Shown: piece after piece, positions 36,352 through 46,103 of the stretch
How positions within the stretch are numbered: position 1 is the stretch's first letter
How the letters are laid out: each line of letters begins with the position of its first letter
NCBI GenBank assembly: GCA_903845125.1
Contig: CAIMWS010000539.1
Span: 86,334 to 150,333, forward strand
Source of the DNA: an uncultured Verrucomicrobiota bacterium
GTDB lineage: Bacteria > Verrucomicrobiota > Verrucomicrobiia > Limisphaerales > UBA1319
Reading direction: 5' to 3'
Length of the DNA stretch: 64,000 nucleotides
The notes under the pieces: model-generated
What the model was told of the DNA's origin: nothing
What the model saw: the letters and a program-made list of their open reading frames with translations, nothing else
Database searches by the model: none
Made by a program: the position numbers and the translations under genes

Positions 36352-36634
36352 ACGGCCAGCCGGGAGCTTGATGAAGCCCCACCCCACCGCTGCAGAATGC
36401 TGCCCGCCAACCATACCGTGGCGGGGGGGCAGCTCCCGGTTGGAGTGCCGGGCACCGGTTCCGCCCCGGCCAGAGGCAGGCCAGGCATCCAGAAAGGCTC
36501 GCGGCCGGGGATTTTTTCCTGTTCAAAGCGGGGCAGGAACCGGGTATCCTGGCTGGGCCTGAGGTTTGTGGCGCGGAGCGGTCAACCCGGCCCCGGTCCA
36601 TCGGCAACAACGGCCCTGGCACTTGGAAAAACTT

Positions 36635-39600
36635 ATGAAGCATTATTGGTTTCTGGCCCTGACGGTGGCGCTGACCAGCGCCCGGGCGGGCGATCTGGCC
36701 TTCAGCGATCCGGCGAATACGCCGCCCCCCCCGGCGGGAGCCATCGGCTTCGCCGACCGTTCGCCGGAGCTGGACGCCCGGCCCGGCTTCCAAAAACCGC
36801 CGGCGGGTTTCGGGGTGGTGCCGTTTTTTTGGTGGCTCGGTGATCCGCTGACGAAGGAACGGCTGGGCTGGATCCTGGAGCAGATGGCCGGCCTGCCCAT
36901 CTCGGGTTACCAGATCAATTATGCCCACACCGACCAGGGTGGCCGGACCTGGGGGTTGACCACCCCCAGCGAGCCGCCGCTGTTTTCGGAGGGGTGGTGG
37001 AAGCTGACCGGATGGTTCATGCAGGAGGCCAAAAAACAGGGGGCCGGCATCAGCCTCAGCGATTATACGCTGGGGTTCGGGCAGGGCTGGTGCGTGGATG
37101 AAATCCTGTTCGAGCACCCGGAAGTAACCGGCAGCCAGCTGCGCATGGACCGGGAGGGCCGGGTGAAAGCGGAGCGCGTGCCGTGGTCGCTGAATCCGAT
37201 GCACCCCATGGCGGGCAAATGGTACGCCGAAAAATTCTTCGGCCAGTTCGAGCGGCGTTTCCCCGGCGAAAGCGGGCGGGGGTTGAATTTCTTTTTTTCC
37301 GATGAGCTCCAGTTCGGCATGAGCGGCCGGATCTGGTCGGCGGATTTCGCCGACGAGTTCAAAAAGCGCAAGGGCTACGATCTCACCCCGGAGCTGCCGG
37401 GGCTGTTCAAGGACATCGGCCCGCGGACGCCCAAAGTCCGGCTGGACTACAGCGACGTCATGGTTTCGCTGACGGAGGAGAATTATTTCAAGCCGGTCTT
37501 CGACTGGCACCAGCAGCGCGGCATGATCATGGGCTGTGACCACGGCGGCCGGGGCCAGGACGTGGTGGAGTTCGGCGATTATTTCCGCACGCAGCGCTGG
37601 ATGCAAGGCCCGGGGGCCGACCAGCCTGGCCTGGGCAAAAACCTCATCAAGACCAAGGTCGCCGCGTCCATCGCGCACCTCTACCTGCGCCCGCGTGTCT
37701 GGCTCGAGGGCTACTACGGGAGCGGCTGGGGAACGACCACCGCCGGCCTGGTGGACGCCACCCTGGCCGATTTCGTGATGGGCTATAATCTGCTCGCGTT
37801 GCACGGCATGTATTACTCCACGCACGGCGGCTGGTGGGAGTGGGCGCCGCCCGACAACACCTTCCGCATGCCGTATTGGAAGCACCTGGGCGGCTTCCTG
37901 GAGTGCGTGCAGCGCCTCGCCTACCTGTTCACCCAGGGCCACCACCGGTGCGATGTCGCGATCCTCTACCCGGTCGCCCCGGTGGAAGCGGGCCTGGGCG
38001 GCGCGTCAGCGGTGGAAACCGCGTTCACCGCGGCAAAAAATTTGTATGCCCGGTCGGTGGATTTCGATTTCATGGATTTCGAGTCGCTGGCCCGCGCCCG
38101 GGTTGCCGGCCGGGAGCTGCAGGTGTCCGGCGAAAGCTATCGCGTGCTGATCCTGCCCGCGATGAAGGCCGTGCGCCATTCGACGCTGCAGAAGGCCCTG
38201 GAATTCCACCGGGCGGGCGGAGTAGTGATCGCCCTGGGCGCGCTGCCCGAAGCCAGCGACCGCGTGGGCCGGGAAGATCCGGAACTGGCGGCGATGGTGA
38301 AGGAAATGTTCCCCGGCGGCCCGGACCAGGACGTTTTCGCGAAACTGCCGGACCGCGACTACACCGGGCCGGGATGCATCCAGCACCGCCGGCTCGGGCC
38401 GCGCGACCTCTACGCCATTTACCGTGCGCCCCAGGGATCCGAGTGCCGCTTCCGCGCCACGGGCCGCGTGGAATTGTGGGACCCGTGGACCGGCGCCGTG
38501 CGCCCGCTCGCCGTCACCTCGCAAACCGCCGGGGAAACCCGGCTCCGGCTCCCGCTCACCGAAAATGAAATCCAGCTGATCGTGTTCAGCCCGGGCGCGC
38601 CGGAGATCGCCGCCACCGCTCCGCCGGAAAAACCGACCAGCGTGACCCGCGTGGAAGGCAGTTGGGAATTCGAGTTGCAGCCGTCCTGCGACAACCGCTT
38701 CGGCGATTTCCACTGGCCGCCAACCCCGGGGATGATCGGCGCCGAAATCCGGCGGCCGTGGTATTGCGAGGGGGGCAGCACCAACGGCCCCTGGCGCCAG
38801 GTCACCTGCTCCTTTGGCCCGCAGTTCATCCAGTCCGCGTCGATGCCCCCGGCGGCGGATGGCAGGCCGTGGGAATTCTCCTGGCGCTGGGGTCTCGAAA
38901 ACGATCCCGGCCACCAGGGATATCACGGTTTGAAAGAGAATGTGCACGACGAGTTCCTGGCCATCGGCAAGGCCCGGCGGGGTGGGGGGCACATGCCGGA
39001 CGTGGTCAGCTACGAAGCCACCGGGGATTGCTTTTTCTCCACGGCGGTGCTGGCTCCGCGGGAAATGAAGGCCCATGCCCTCACCGGCCCTCTGAAGCCG
39101 GCCAAAGTCTGGCTGAATGGCGAGCCGGTCACGGGCGCCACGGTCCAATTGAAGGCGGGCGCCAATCCCCTGGTATTGCAATACAACCAGCCCGGCCGCA
39201 CTTATTTCGTCCTCTCCACCGGGCCGGCCGCGGAGCCGCTCCCGGAGCCGCCGGGGACGGAGAACGGCCAGCCGAAATTCCGGCTCAGCAGCCTGGCGAT
39301 GAGCTGGTGGACGAACTCCCAGGTGCTGCCCTTCGACGTGCGGCCGGCGGAGACGAATCCGCTCGGATGGTATCGCTTTACGTCGCCGCCCGGCCTGCGC
39401 GCCCTGCAGGTGAAAGCCTGCGGCCAGGTGCAGGCCTGGGCCGGTGGCCAGCCGCTGGCGGCCGCGGGGAGTGGCCGGTTCACGGTGCCCGAGCCCGCCG
39501 CCGGGCCGGTCACCGTGCTGCTGCGCATCGAGCAGCAACGCGGCTGTTACGGCGGCGCCGCGCTGCCGGAGCCCATCCAGCTGGATTGCGGCCCGGGCCG

Positions 39601-39946
39601 GATTCCACTGGGTGACTGGTCGCAGATTGACGGCCTGCAAAGCTACTCCGGCGGCGCCTGGTACCGCAAAACAGTGAACCTGCCGAAAGCGGATGCCCGG
39701 CGGGTGCAGCTGAACCTGGGCAATCTCACCGCCTCCGCCGAAGTGCGCGTCAACGGCCGCCGTGCCGGCCTCCTGGTCGCCCCGCCCTGGTCGCTGGACA
39801 TCACAGCCTTGGTGAAGCCGGGCGAAAACCGGATCGAGGTGCTGGTCTGCAACACCCTGGCGAACCACTACACGACGGTGCCCACCCAATATCGCGGAGC
39901 GACCGTCTCCGGCCTGTTGGGGCCGGTGACCATCGAGTGCTGGTAG
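36635..39946 (+). CDS. GH106-like alpha-L-rhamnosidase
   Basis: The start is placed at ATG 36635, which opens a short signal peptide (MKHYWFLALTVALTSARAG); the product is 1103 residues. The N-terminal half matches GH106: FFWWLGDPLTKERLGWILEQM, GYQINYAHT, a catalytic-barrel segment FFFSDELQFGMSG and LEGYYGSGWGTTTAGL. The middle is a Rossmann-like domain (YRVLILPAMKAV, GGVVIALGALPE). The C-terminus carries galactose-binding-like sandwiches (GGAWYRKTVNLP, VRVNGRRAGLL, GENRIEVLVCNTLANHY), the usual GH106 ending. Known members remove alpha-L-rhamnose from rhamnogalacturonan or ulvan-type chains. Confidence 0.88.
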   Translation: MKHYWFLALTVALTSARAGDLAFSDPANTPPPPAGAIGFADRSPELDARPGFQKPPAGFGVVPFFWWLGDPLTKERLGWILEQMAGLPISGYQINYAHTDQGGRTWGLTTPSEPPLFSEGWWKLTGWFMQEAKKQGAGISLSDYTLGFGQGWCVDEILFEHPEVTGSQLRMDREGRVKAERVPWSLNPMHPMAGKWYAEKFFGQFERRFPGESGRGLNFFFSDELQFGMSGRIWSADFADEFKKRKGYDLTPELPGLFKDIGPRTPKVRLDYSDVMVSLTEENYFKPVFDWHQQRGMIMGCDHGGRGQDVVEFGDYFRTQRWMQGPGADQPGLGKNLIKTKVAASIAHLYLRPRVWLEGYYGSGWGTTTAGLVDATLADFVMGYNLLALHGMYYSTHGGWWEWAPPDNTFRMPYWKHLGGFLECVQRLAYLFTQGHHRCDVAILYPVAPVEAGLGGASAVETAFTAAKNLYARSVDFDFMDFESLARARVAGRELQVSGESYRVLILPAMKAVRHSTLQKALEFHRAGGVVIALGALPEASDRVGREDPELAAMVKEMFPGGPDQDVFAKLPDRDYTGPGCIQHRRLGPRDLYAIYRAPQGSECRFRATGRVELWDPWTGAVRPLAVTSQTAGETRLRLPLTENEIQLIVFSPGAPEIAATAPPEKPTSVTRVEGSWEFELQPSCDNRFGDFHWPPTPGMIGAEIRRPWYCEGGSTNGPWRQVTCSFGPQFIQSASMPPAADGRPWEFSWRWGLENDPGHQGYHGLKENVHDEFLAIGKARRGGGHMPDVVSYEATGDCFFSTAVLAPREMKAHALTGPLKPAKVWLNGEPVTGATVQLKAGANPLVLQYNQPGRTYFVLSTGPAAEPLPEPPGTENGQPKFRLSSLAMSWWTNSQVLPFDVRPAETNPLGWYRFTSPPGLRALQVKACGQVQAWAGGQPLAAAGSGRFTVPEPAAGPVTVLLRIEQQRGCYGGAALPEPIQLDCGPGRIPLGDWSQIDGLQSYSGGAWYRKTVNLPKADARRVQLNLGNLTASAEVRVNGRRAGLLVAPPWSLDITALVKPGENRIEVLVCNTLANHYTTVPTQYRGATVSGLLGPVTIECW

Positions 39947-40053
39947 TTCCGCCGGGCCGGTAGGAATCCGGTTCCCACCAGGAACGCCGGGGGCAGCCGG
40001 GCCCCCTCAGCTTGCGCTCCCGCCAGTGGGCGGGGGGATGCGCGGCGGCGGGG

Positions 40054-42840
40054 CTATCGGCGCTCCAGGGTGGCGGCCAGCTCCGCGAGGCGGCGGCCGT
40101 CGCGGCATTCCTCGTCCGGGCTGGCGTAAACGGCGTCGAGCAGCCAGGGACGGTCCGGGGCGAGCGGGAGCCAGCGGCGGAGTGCCGCCGACGGGGCGGC
40201 CTCGCCCAAGGGGGCGTGCGCATCCCAGGTCTGGCCGGACCAATCCTTCCGCGCGGAACTCAGCAGCCAGACCCCGATTTTGCCCGCCAGCAGCTTGGTG
40301 ATCTCCGGGGAGGGGCCCTCGGCGCCGAGCAGCGCCGGGCTGACCGCCAGCCGCAAATGGGCGGCGCCGATCTGGTCCACCCACCGCGCCGCCTCGGCCA
40401 GGCCCCAGGGCGGCTTGCCCGCCGCCAGGCGCAGGTGCAGGGTGATCTGGCGTTCCCGGGCGAGCTCCGCCAGCCGGCGGAGGGTTTTCTCGAAGCCCTG
40501 CCGGCATTGCTCCTCGGTGAAATTATTCTCCGGATGCCGGTGCAGGCTGAAGATCAGGTCCCGGGCGCCCACCAGCGCCATCTTGTCGAGCAGGGCGGTG
40601 ACGGATTCGAGGCTGCGGGTGTAATCCGGCTCCAGGTTGTCCAGCAAACGCAAGCCGGGGAACAGGTTGATACCGGAGCTGAGGTCCACCATCACCCGCA
40701 AACCCTGCCGCCGGATCCAGGCGGATTCCTGGCGCCATTGCGCGGCCTCGCGGCCGGCCAGGCAGGACCAATCCACCACCACGCCGTCGAAGTGTTCGAA
40801 AAAGCCGGGCCGGGCAAGAATCTCCCGCTGGAGCGAAGCCGCCTGGCGCAGCGGCAGAAAACGCCCGTGGGGGGCGGGGGCGGGCGGGACATGGGGAATC
40901 TCCCGCACGCCCTCCTCGCGCACCCGCACCACGAAGATCCGGATATCCCCGCCGGCGATGACGTTTTCCGAGCCGGCGCCGGGCGCGCTGGCCGGGATGC
41001 CTTCAGGCAGCCAGCCGGGGGCCGTTTTTTCGGAGGTGTCCAGCGGCAGCTCACGGATGGATTCCAGGGGGCCGCAGCGGGAGCTGATTTTGAAAGGCAG
41101 CGGGCGCCAGGCGTTGTTGGCGAGGCCCAAGGTGTAAACCCCCGGGCCTTTGCGGCAGGTCACGAGGCTCAGGCCGGGATTCCCAACCTCGAAGAGCTGC
41201 TGCCCGCGGAAGGCGGTTTCCAGGGCGGCCTTCATGCCCGCGCCCAGCCGGTATGGTTTGGGCAAGGGCTGGTCCACCGCGCTGCGCAGGCTGGTTCCGG
41301 CCGGGGAGGTGAATTCGATCCCGGAATCGGCGGCCACCACCGTCAGCCGGCCTGCGCCCACCTGGCGCTCGCCTGCGAGGGCCTCCCCGTTCACGCCCGC
41401 CAGCCCGCCCGGCAGGCGGGCCAGGTTGCCGGTGGTGATCACCAGGTGCCCCCCCTGTCGCACATAATGCTCCAGTTTCGCGCGCAGCTCCAGCCCCCCG
41501 GCCAGGTCCCCCGCCGCCACGACGAGCGGATAGCGGTCCAAAACCCACTCCGGGGCGTCGCTCAGCAGGCAATCGGCGATGTCCCCGTAGGGAGTGGGAG
41601 TGATAAAGCCGGATTCATCGTGGAAATAGGAGGAATCCTGGTAGCCGGGATAGAGCAGATCCAGCACGGCATCCGTGAGGAAATCGCCCGCCTCGTAGGG
41701 GCGGTTACCCCAGACCCGGTAAATCTTGTCGGAATAGAGGTGCCGGGGAAAGGTCCAGCCCGCGAAAAAATCCAGCAACAAGGCCACGGGCGTGTGCTGG
41801 ACTCCCGGCTGGCCATGCTCCTCCACCCAGCGCCGCGCGCCCTGCTGGATCTTGCCGATGGGCGATAGCTGGTCCCCCTCGAACCAGCCGTTCTCGAAGC
41901 CCACCACCAGGGAGTTGTAAAGGAGGTGGAGGTACATCAGTCGTTTCATCAGGCTCAGGCTGGTGCCTTTGGTGGGGCCGAAAGCATACCCGTCGCTGTG
42001 GCCGGAAGAGCCGTAGGTTTTGTAGCCCCAACGGTTGTAGATGGAAGCGTTGCCGAACCAGGGAACCCCGTATTGTTTGCCGGCCCCGCGGATGAAGGCG
42101 TAATAGACCTGGTTGTTCGGCAGGCCCTGGGCGGTTTCCGCCCCGATCAGGGTATAGGTGCCTTCCTTCAGGAAGTAGTGGCCGTAATTCAGCGAGACCA
42201 GCGTGGCGTGCTTGTGGCCGAGGTCGTCCCCCATCCGCTCGAAATGCCGCTGGAAATTCAGGTACTGCTCGAACCGGGTGGCCGAAGCGGGGGTCATCTG
42301 GTTCGCGTAACCGCCGATATAGCGGCCATCCTGCTCGCCGATATCCGTCCCCAGCCAGCGCTCCCCCAGCTTGGATTCCAGGATTTCATAAGCCGTGGCC
42401 GGAGGCCGGAACTGCTGCCAATATCCGCCCGGACCCGACCCCGGCACATAGCCCCACACGTCGAAAAGATACAGATCCCGACGGCGGATTTCGTCCGCGA
42501 AGGCGTCCAGGTTCCGGGCGAACAGGATCGGGTAGGCGGGCCAGATCACATCCCCGAGCCGGTGGGTGCGCGTGAATTTCTCCAGCTCCGCCTCGTAGCC
42601 CACCACCAGGCCATCCTGCACGTTGAACCCCCGCGCGGAGGTGAACTGGGTGCGGTGGCGGAAGGTCTCCCAGGTGGGCGGCTTGACCTGGCGGCGCAGG
42701 TAATCGGGATGTTCCCGCGGCTCCAGCAGGTGGCTGTAAACCCGGTGGAGGGACTCCGGTTCGGCGGCGGCCGGTTTCGTAAGGCTGGCCGGGCTGAGCA
42801 AAGCGCCGGCCACCAGGGTCAACCTGATCAGGGATTTCAT
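40054..42840 (-). CDS. Putative secreted glycosidase with two TIM-barrel regions
   Basis: A 928-residue exported protein (signal MKSLIRLTLVAGALLSPASL). Residues about 60-420 look like a GH42-type TIM barrel: FDVWGYVPG, a likely acid/base in GAETAQG (Glu near 241) and a second carboxylate in VVGFENGWFEGD (Glu near 320). Residues about 450-540 resemble a trimerisation/amidotransferase-like Rossmann fold (VVAAGDLAGGLEL, LEHYVRQGGHLVITTG). A beta-rich linker follows, and residues about 650-928 resemble a xylose-isomerase-like barrel (FDGVVVDWSCL, GARDLIFSLHRHPENNFTEE, GAAHLRLAVS). I do not recognise a named family; the catalytic assignments are inference. It is divergent from the Gfo/Idh/MocA gene. 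Confidence 0.72.
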   Translation of the reverse strand: MKSLIRLTLVAGALLSPASLTKPAAAEPESLHRVYSHLLEPREHPDYLRRQVKPPTWETFRHRTQFTSARGFNVQDGLVVGYEAELEKFTRTHRLGDVIWPAYPILFARNLDAFADEIRRRDLYLFDVWGYVPGSGPGGYWQQFRPPATAYEILESKLGERWLGTDIGEQDGRYIGGYANQMTPASATRFEQYLNFQRHFERMGDDLGHKHATLVSLNYGHYFLKEGTYTLIGAETAQGLPNNQVYYAFIRGAGKQYGVPWFGNASIYNRWGYKTYGSSGHSDGYAFGPTKGTSLSLMKRLMYLHLLYNSLVVGFENGWFEGDQLSPIGKIQQGARRWVEEHGQPGVQHTPVALLLDFFAGWTFPRHLYSDKIYRVWGNRPYEAGDFLTDAVLDLLYPGYQDSSYFHDESGFITPTPYGDIADCLLSDAPEWVLDRYPLVVAAGDLAGGLELRAKLEHYVRQGGHLVITTGNLARLPGGLAGVNGEALAGERQVGAGRLTVVAADSGIEFTSPAGTSLRSAVDQPLPKPYRLGAGMKAALETAFRGQQLFEVGNPGLSLVTCRKGPGVYTLGLANNAWRPLPFKISSRCGPLESIRELPLDTSEKTAPGWLPEGIPASAPGAGSENVIAGGDIRIFVVRVREEGVREIPHVPPAPAPHGRFLPLRQAASLQREILARPGFFEHFDGVVVDWSCLAGREAAQWRQESAWIRRQGLRVMVDLSSGINLFPGLRLLDNLEPDYTRSLESVTALLDKMALVGARDLIFSLHRHPENNFTEEQCRQGFEKTLRRLAELARERQITLHLRLAAGKPPWGLAEAARWVDQIGAAHLRLAVSPALLGAEGPSPEITKLLAGKIGVWLLSSARKDWSGQTWDAHAPLGEAAPSAALRRWLPLAPDRPWLLDAVYASPDEECRDGRRLAELAATLERR

Positions 42841-43127
42841 AAGCGGCCATTATTTTCCGGGCCTGGCCCCAACAAGCAAGGCCAAATTAAAACCGCGAGG
42901 GGGCGAGGCGGTTTTCATCTCGGTGACCGCGGCCAACAGTGGCGCAGGACGAAGCTCCGGCCGGTACGACTGGGCCCATTTGCCGGAACATGGCCAAGCT
43001 TGATTTGGATCCGGCCGCCCGCTACGATTACCGCACCTCAACCGGTGGCGGCCAAGCCCGTTAGGGCGGATACTTGGAAACCGGGCGGACATCACCGCCC
43101 CGCCCGGTTGGGAACGGATATAGTACC

Positions 43128-44474
43128 ATGAAAACGCACTCGCATCTCACTCGGCGCCAGTTCCTGGGCGCGGCGGGAACCGCTGCCGCCTTCACCATTG
43201 TCCCCCGCCATGTGCTGGGGGCCGACGGCGCCACGCCGCCCAGCGAAAAACTCAACATCGCCGGCATTGGCGTGGGCGGGATGGGCGCTGGCGACCTCAA
43301 TGAAGTGTCCCGCGGCAACAACATCGTGGCCTTGTGCGACGCCGACTGGCGGCGGGCGGCGGACACCTTCAAAAAGTTCCCGCACGCGAAACAATACCGT
43401 AATTTCCACCAGATGTTCGACGAGATGGGCAAAAGCATCGACGCGGTGGTGGTGGCCACTCCCGACCATTGCCACGCGGTGGCGGCCATGGCGGCGATCC
43501 GGAACAAGAAGCACGTTTACTGCGAAAAACCCCTCGCCCATTCGGTTTATGAAGTCCGCCAGCTGATGAAGGCCGCCCGGGAAAACCAGGTGGTGACGCA
43601 ACTGGGCAACCAGGGCCATTCCTACGAGACCATCCGCAATTTCTGCGAATGGATCTGGGACGGAGCCATCGGCAAGGTCCACACCATCCATGCCGGCTGC
43701 ACGGCGGTGAATTCCGGCGTGGATCAGCTGCCCAAACTGAAGGAGAAACACGAAGTCCCGCCCGAGCTGGACTGGAATTTGTGGCTGGGGCCGGCCCAGT
43801 TCCGCCCGTATCATCCGGCTTATTTGCCCGGCAGTTGGCGCGGGTGGGTTCCGTTCGGCAACGGCACGGTGGGGGATTGGACCTGCCACGTCGTGGACCC
43901 GGTCTTTTGGGCTTTGGAGCTGGGCGCCCCCCGGAGCATCGTGGCGCAAGTCAAGGATTGGGACTTCAAAACCCAGGGGGATGCCTTCCCCAAGGGCGAG
44001 ATCATCACCTATGAATTCCCGGGCAACAGCAAGCGGGGCCCCATCACCATGCATTGGTATAGCGGCACCGAGCGCATCCCGCGGCCGGCCGACCTGGATC
44101 CGGACCAGAAACATTACGAAACCGGCGCCGTGGTGCTGGGCGATCAAGGCACCATGATTTACGGATCCCACGGGGCCAACCCGGTCCGCCTCATTCCGGA
44201 CAAAAAGATGGAGGCTTACAAGCGCCCCGCCAAAACCATCCCGCGGACCAAGGGGCACCACCAGGATTGGTTGAGCGCCATCCGCAACGGCACCAAAGCC
44301 GGCTCGGATTTTGCCTACGGCGGGCCGCTGACAGAACTCGCCATGCTGGGTGTGATCGCCATCAAGATGGCCGGCACCAAACTGGCCTGGGATGCCCAGG
44401 AGATGCGTTTCACCAATTCGGCGGAGGCCAACCAATTCCTCAATCCGCCCTACCGGGAAGGCTGGTCTCTTTAG
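43128..44474 (+). CDS. Tat-exported Gfo/Idh/MocA-family oxidoreductase
   Basis: The start is placed at ATG 43128. A Tat-type signal (LTRRQFLGAAGTAAAFTIVP) leads a 448-residue protein. The NAD(P)-binding Rossmann fold has the motif GIGVGGMGAGDL, then NIVALCDAD. The family EKP triad element is YCEKPLAHSV, and the C-terminal sheet domain holds WDFKTQGD and GTMIYGSHG. Such exported members bind cofactor before export through Tat and oxidise or epimerise sugars in the periplasm. The position downstream of the glycan enzymes suggests it processes a released sugar. The 287-base gap upstream of this gene, shared with the divergent 928-residue protein, shows no clear promoter to me. Confidence 0.92.
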   Translation: MKTHSHLTRRQFLGAAGTAAAFTIVPRHVLGADGATPPSEKLNIAGIGVGGMGAGDLNEVSRGNNIVALCDADWRRAADTFKKFPHAKQYRNFHQMFDEMGKSIDAVVVATPDHCHAVAAMAAIRNKKHVYCEKPLAHSVYEVRQLMKAARENQVVTQLGNQGHSYETIRNFCEWIWDGAIGKVHTIHAGCTAVNSGVDQLPKLKEKHEVPPELDWNLWLGPAQFRPYHPAYLPGSWRGWVPFGNGTVGDWTCHVVDPVFWALELGAPRSIVAQVKDWDFKTQGDAFPKGEIITYEFPGNSKRGPITMHWYSGTERIPRPADLDPDQKHYETGAVVLGDQGTMIYGSHGANPVRLIPDKKMEAYKRPAKTIPRTKGHHQDWLSAIRNGTKAGSDFAYGGPLTELAMLGVIAIKMAGTKLAWDAQEMRFTNSAEANQFLNPPYREGWSL

Positions 44475-44494
44475 TCAGCCAAAACAGCGATGCT

Positions 44495-44527
44495 GGCCGG
44501 CACACCGCGGGGGCGGTGTGGCCGGCC
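44495..44527 (+). terminator. Long GC-rich hairpin after the Gfo/Idh/MocA gene
   Basis: GGCCGGCACACCGC (44495-44508) pairs with GCGGTGTGGCCGGCC (44513-44527) with one bulged G, giving a 14-bp stem. It lies 21 bases past the stop codon. The U-run is poor, so termination strength is unclear. Confidence 0.5.
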
Positions 44528-44587
44528 GTCATTCCCAAATCCGACGGGGCCAGCTGCGGCCCATCAACACGACCGTTTTAAACTCGA

Positions 44588-45826
44588 ATGGCCGGTGAAC
44601 TCATCCAGCCAGGTCCGGATTGCGTCGTCACCGGCCTGGGAACATGGTGCGCTGCGGGAAGCAGCCCGGAGGGCCTTTGGCACGTGGCGCAGGCGGGGCG
44701 ATCACCCGCCCGCTGGCTCCGCGCCGGCCAGGGAGGCGGTCCCTACCCGGCCTGCCGCGCGCCGGATCCCGTCTTTGCCGCCCCCGTCGCCATCCTGGCA
44801 CACAAGTCGGATCGCAGTGTGCAGCTGGCCCTGGCGGCGGCCCTCCAGGCTCAGCAGCAGGCCCGCCTGGCGGAATTGGCTCCGGACCGGGTCGGCATCG
44901 TGGCGGGCACCTCGCGCGGCCCGGTGGCGAAATGGCACGAAGCATTCCAGCAATGCTCGGAAAACCGCCGCCTGCGGCCCACCTTGTCCGCCCATACCGC
45001 CATCGCCAGCCTGAGCGGGGCGGTATCGCTGGCCATCGGTTCCCAAGGCCCCGCTTTTACGGTATCCGCCACCTGTGCTTCCGGCGCCCACGCCATCGCC
45101 ACCGCCGCCCAGCTGATTGCGGCCGGAGCCGCGGATGCCGTCATGGCCGGCGGAGCCGAAGCGCCGCTGGAGCCCGCCGTGCTGGAATCCTTGGCCTCCG
45201 CCGGGCTCCTGGCCACGCACCGGGATCCGGCGCGGGCCTGCCGGCCGTTTGACCAGGGGCGGAGCGGACTGGTTTTGGGCGAAGGCGCGGCTTTCGTGGT
45301 GCTGGAATCAGCCGCCTCGGCCCGCCGCCGGGGTGTCCCGGTGCTGGCCCGGCTGACCGGCTGGGCCCTGGGAGCCGAAGGCGCCAGCCGGTCCGCGCCC
45401 GAAGCCGGCGGGGCGGGCCTGGCCCGGACGATGACCTCCGCCCTGGCCCAGGCCGGCCTGGCGCCCGGCCAAATCGATTACGTGAATGCCCATGGCACCG
45501 GCACCTTGATGAATGACGAGGTGGAAGCGCGCGCGATGTTCCGGGTGTTTGGCGAAAAGCTGCCGTTTATCCCTTGCAGCTCCACCAAGCCGGCCACCGG
45601 CCATTGCCTCGGAGCTTCCGCGGCCATCGAGGCGGTGATCTGCCTGCAGGCGCTGGCCGCCCAATGCATTCCCCCCACGCCCAATTGCGACCACCTGGAT
45701 GGAGCGTGCCGGCACCTGGATATCGTCCGCCACACCGCCCGGCCCGCAGTGCTGCGCCACGTGATGTCCAACAGCCAGGGTTTTTGGGGCAACCAGGCCT
45801 CGCTGATTTTTTCCCGGACGGTTTAA
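44588..45826 (+). CDS. Orphan FabF-like beta-ketoacyl-ACP synthase
   Basis: A 412-residue condensing enzyme of the KAS I/II family. The catalytic triad is complete: Cys163 in SATCASGAHA, His302 in NAHGTGT and His339 in KPATGHCLGAS, with the Lys in SSTKPATGH. It performs decarboxylative Claisen condensation of acyl and malonyl groups on ACP. No acyl carrier protein, reductase or chain-length factor is adjacent; the neighbours are sugar enzymes upstream and LemA downstream. It could belong to fatty acid synthesis or to a specialised lipid or aryl-polyene pathway encoded elsewhere. The N-terminal VVTGLGTW is a standard KAS start, so the frame is full length. Confidence 0.9.
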   Translation: MAGELIQPGPDCVVTGLGTWCAAGSSPEGLWHVAQAGRSPARWLRAGQGGGPYPACRAPDPVFAAPVAILAHKSDRSVQLALAAALQAQQQARLAELAPDRVGIVAGTSRGPVAKWHEAFQQCSENRRLRPTLSAHTAIASLSGAVSLAIGSQGPAFTVSATCASGAHAIATAAQLIAAGAADAVMAGGAEAPLEPAVLESLASAGLLATHRDPARACRPFDQGRSGLVLGEGAAFVVLESAASARRRGVPVLARLTGWALGAEGASRSAPEAGGAGLARTMTSALAQAGLAPGQIDYVNAHGTGTLMNDEVEARAMFRVFGEKLPFIPCSSTKPATGHCLGASAAIEAVICLQALAAQCIPPTPNCDHLDGACRHLDIVRHTARPAVLRHVMSNSQGFWGNQASLIFSRTV

Positions 45827-45831
45827 GTGTC

Positions 45832-45865
45832 GCCCATGGGGCGTGCGCTGCCCATGGGGCGTGCG
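45832..45865. repeat. Two 16-base direct repeats, GCCCATGGGGCGTGCG
   Basis: Perfect copies at 45832-45847 and 45850-45865 separated by CT, just past the stop codon of the ketosynthase gene. Probably slippage; no element features are attached. The rest of the 277-base gap to lemA holds nothing recognised except the lemA ribosome-binding site. Confidence 0.6.
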
Positions 45866-46103
45866 CCGGGTTGGCACACCATCCGCAAAAACCGGGCCTG
45901 GGCGGATGGCGGGGAGAAAATCAGCGGGAATTTGTAATTGGCCCGGGCCGCAAAAAAGCGTAAGGTTGCTACTAACGGAAGGATTCTGGAATAGGACCCG
46001 ATGCACCATGCTGGTTGTGGATCGGCGGTGGCATCCGGTTATGCTCCATGACTTGTGGCGAATCGGAAGATTGAGTTAAACGAACAGTTAAGAAAGGTGG
46101 ATT

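Noticed and set aside
36352..36634. Gap before GH106 examined for RNA genes or promoters
   Set aside because: No convincing tRNA, promoter or conserved leader; only GC-rich unstructured sequence seen.
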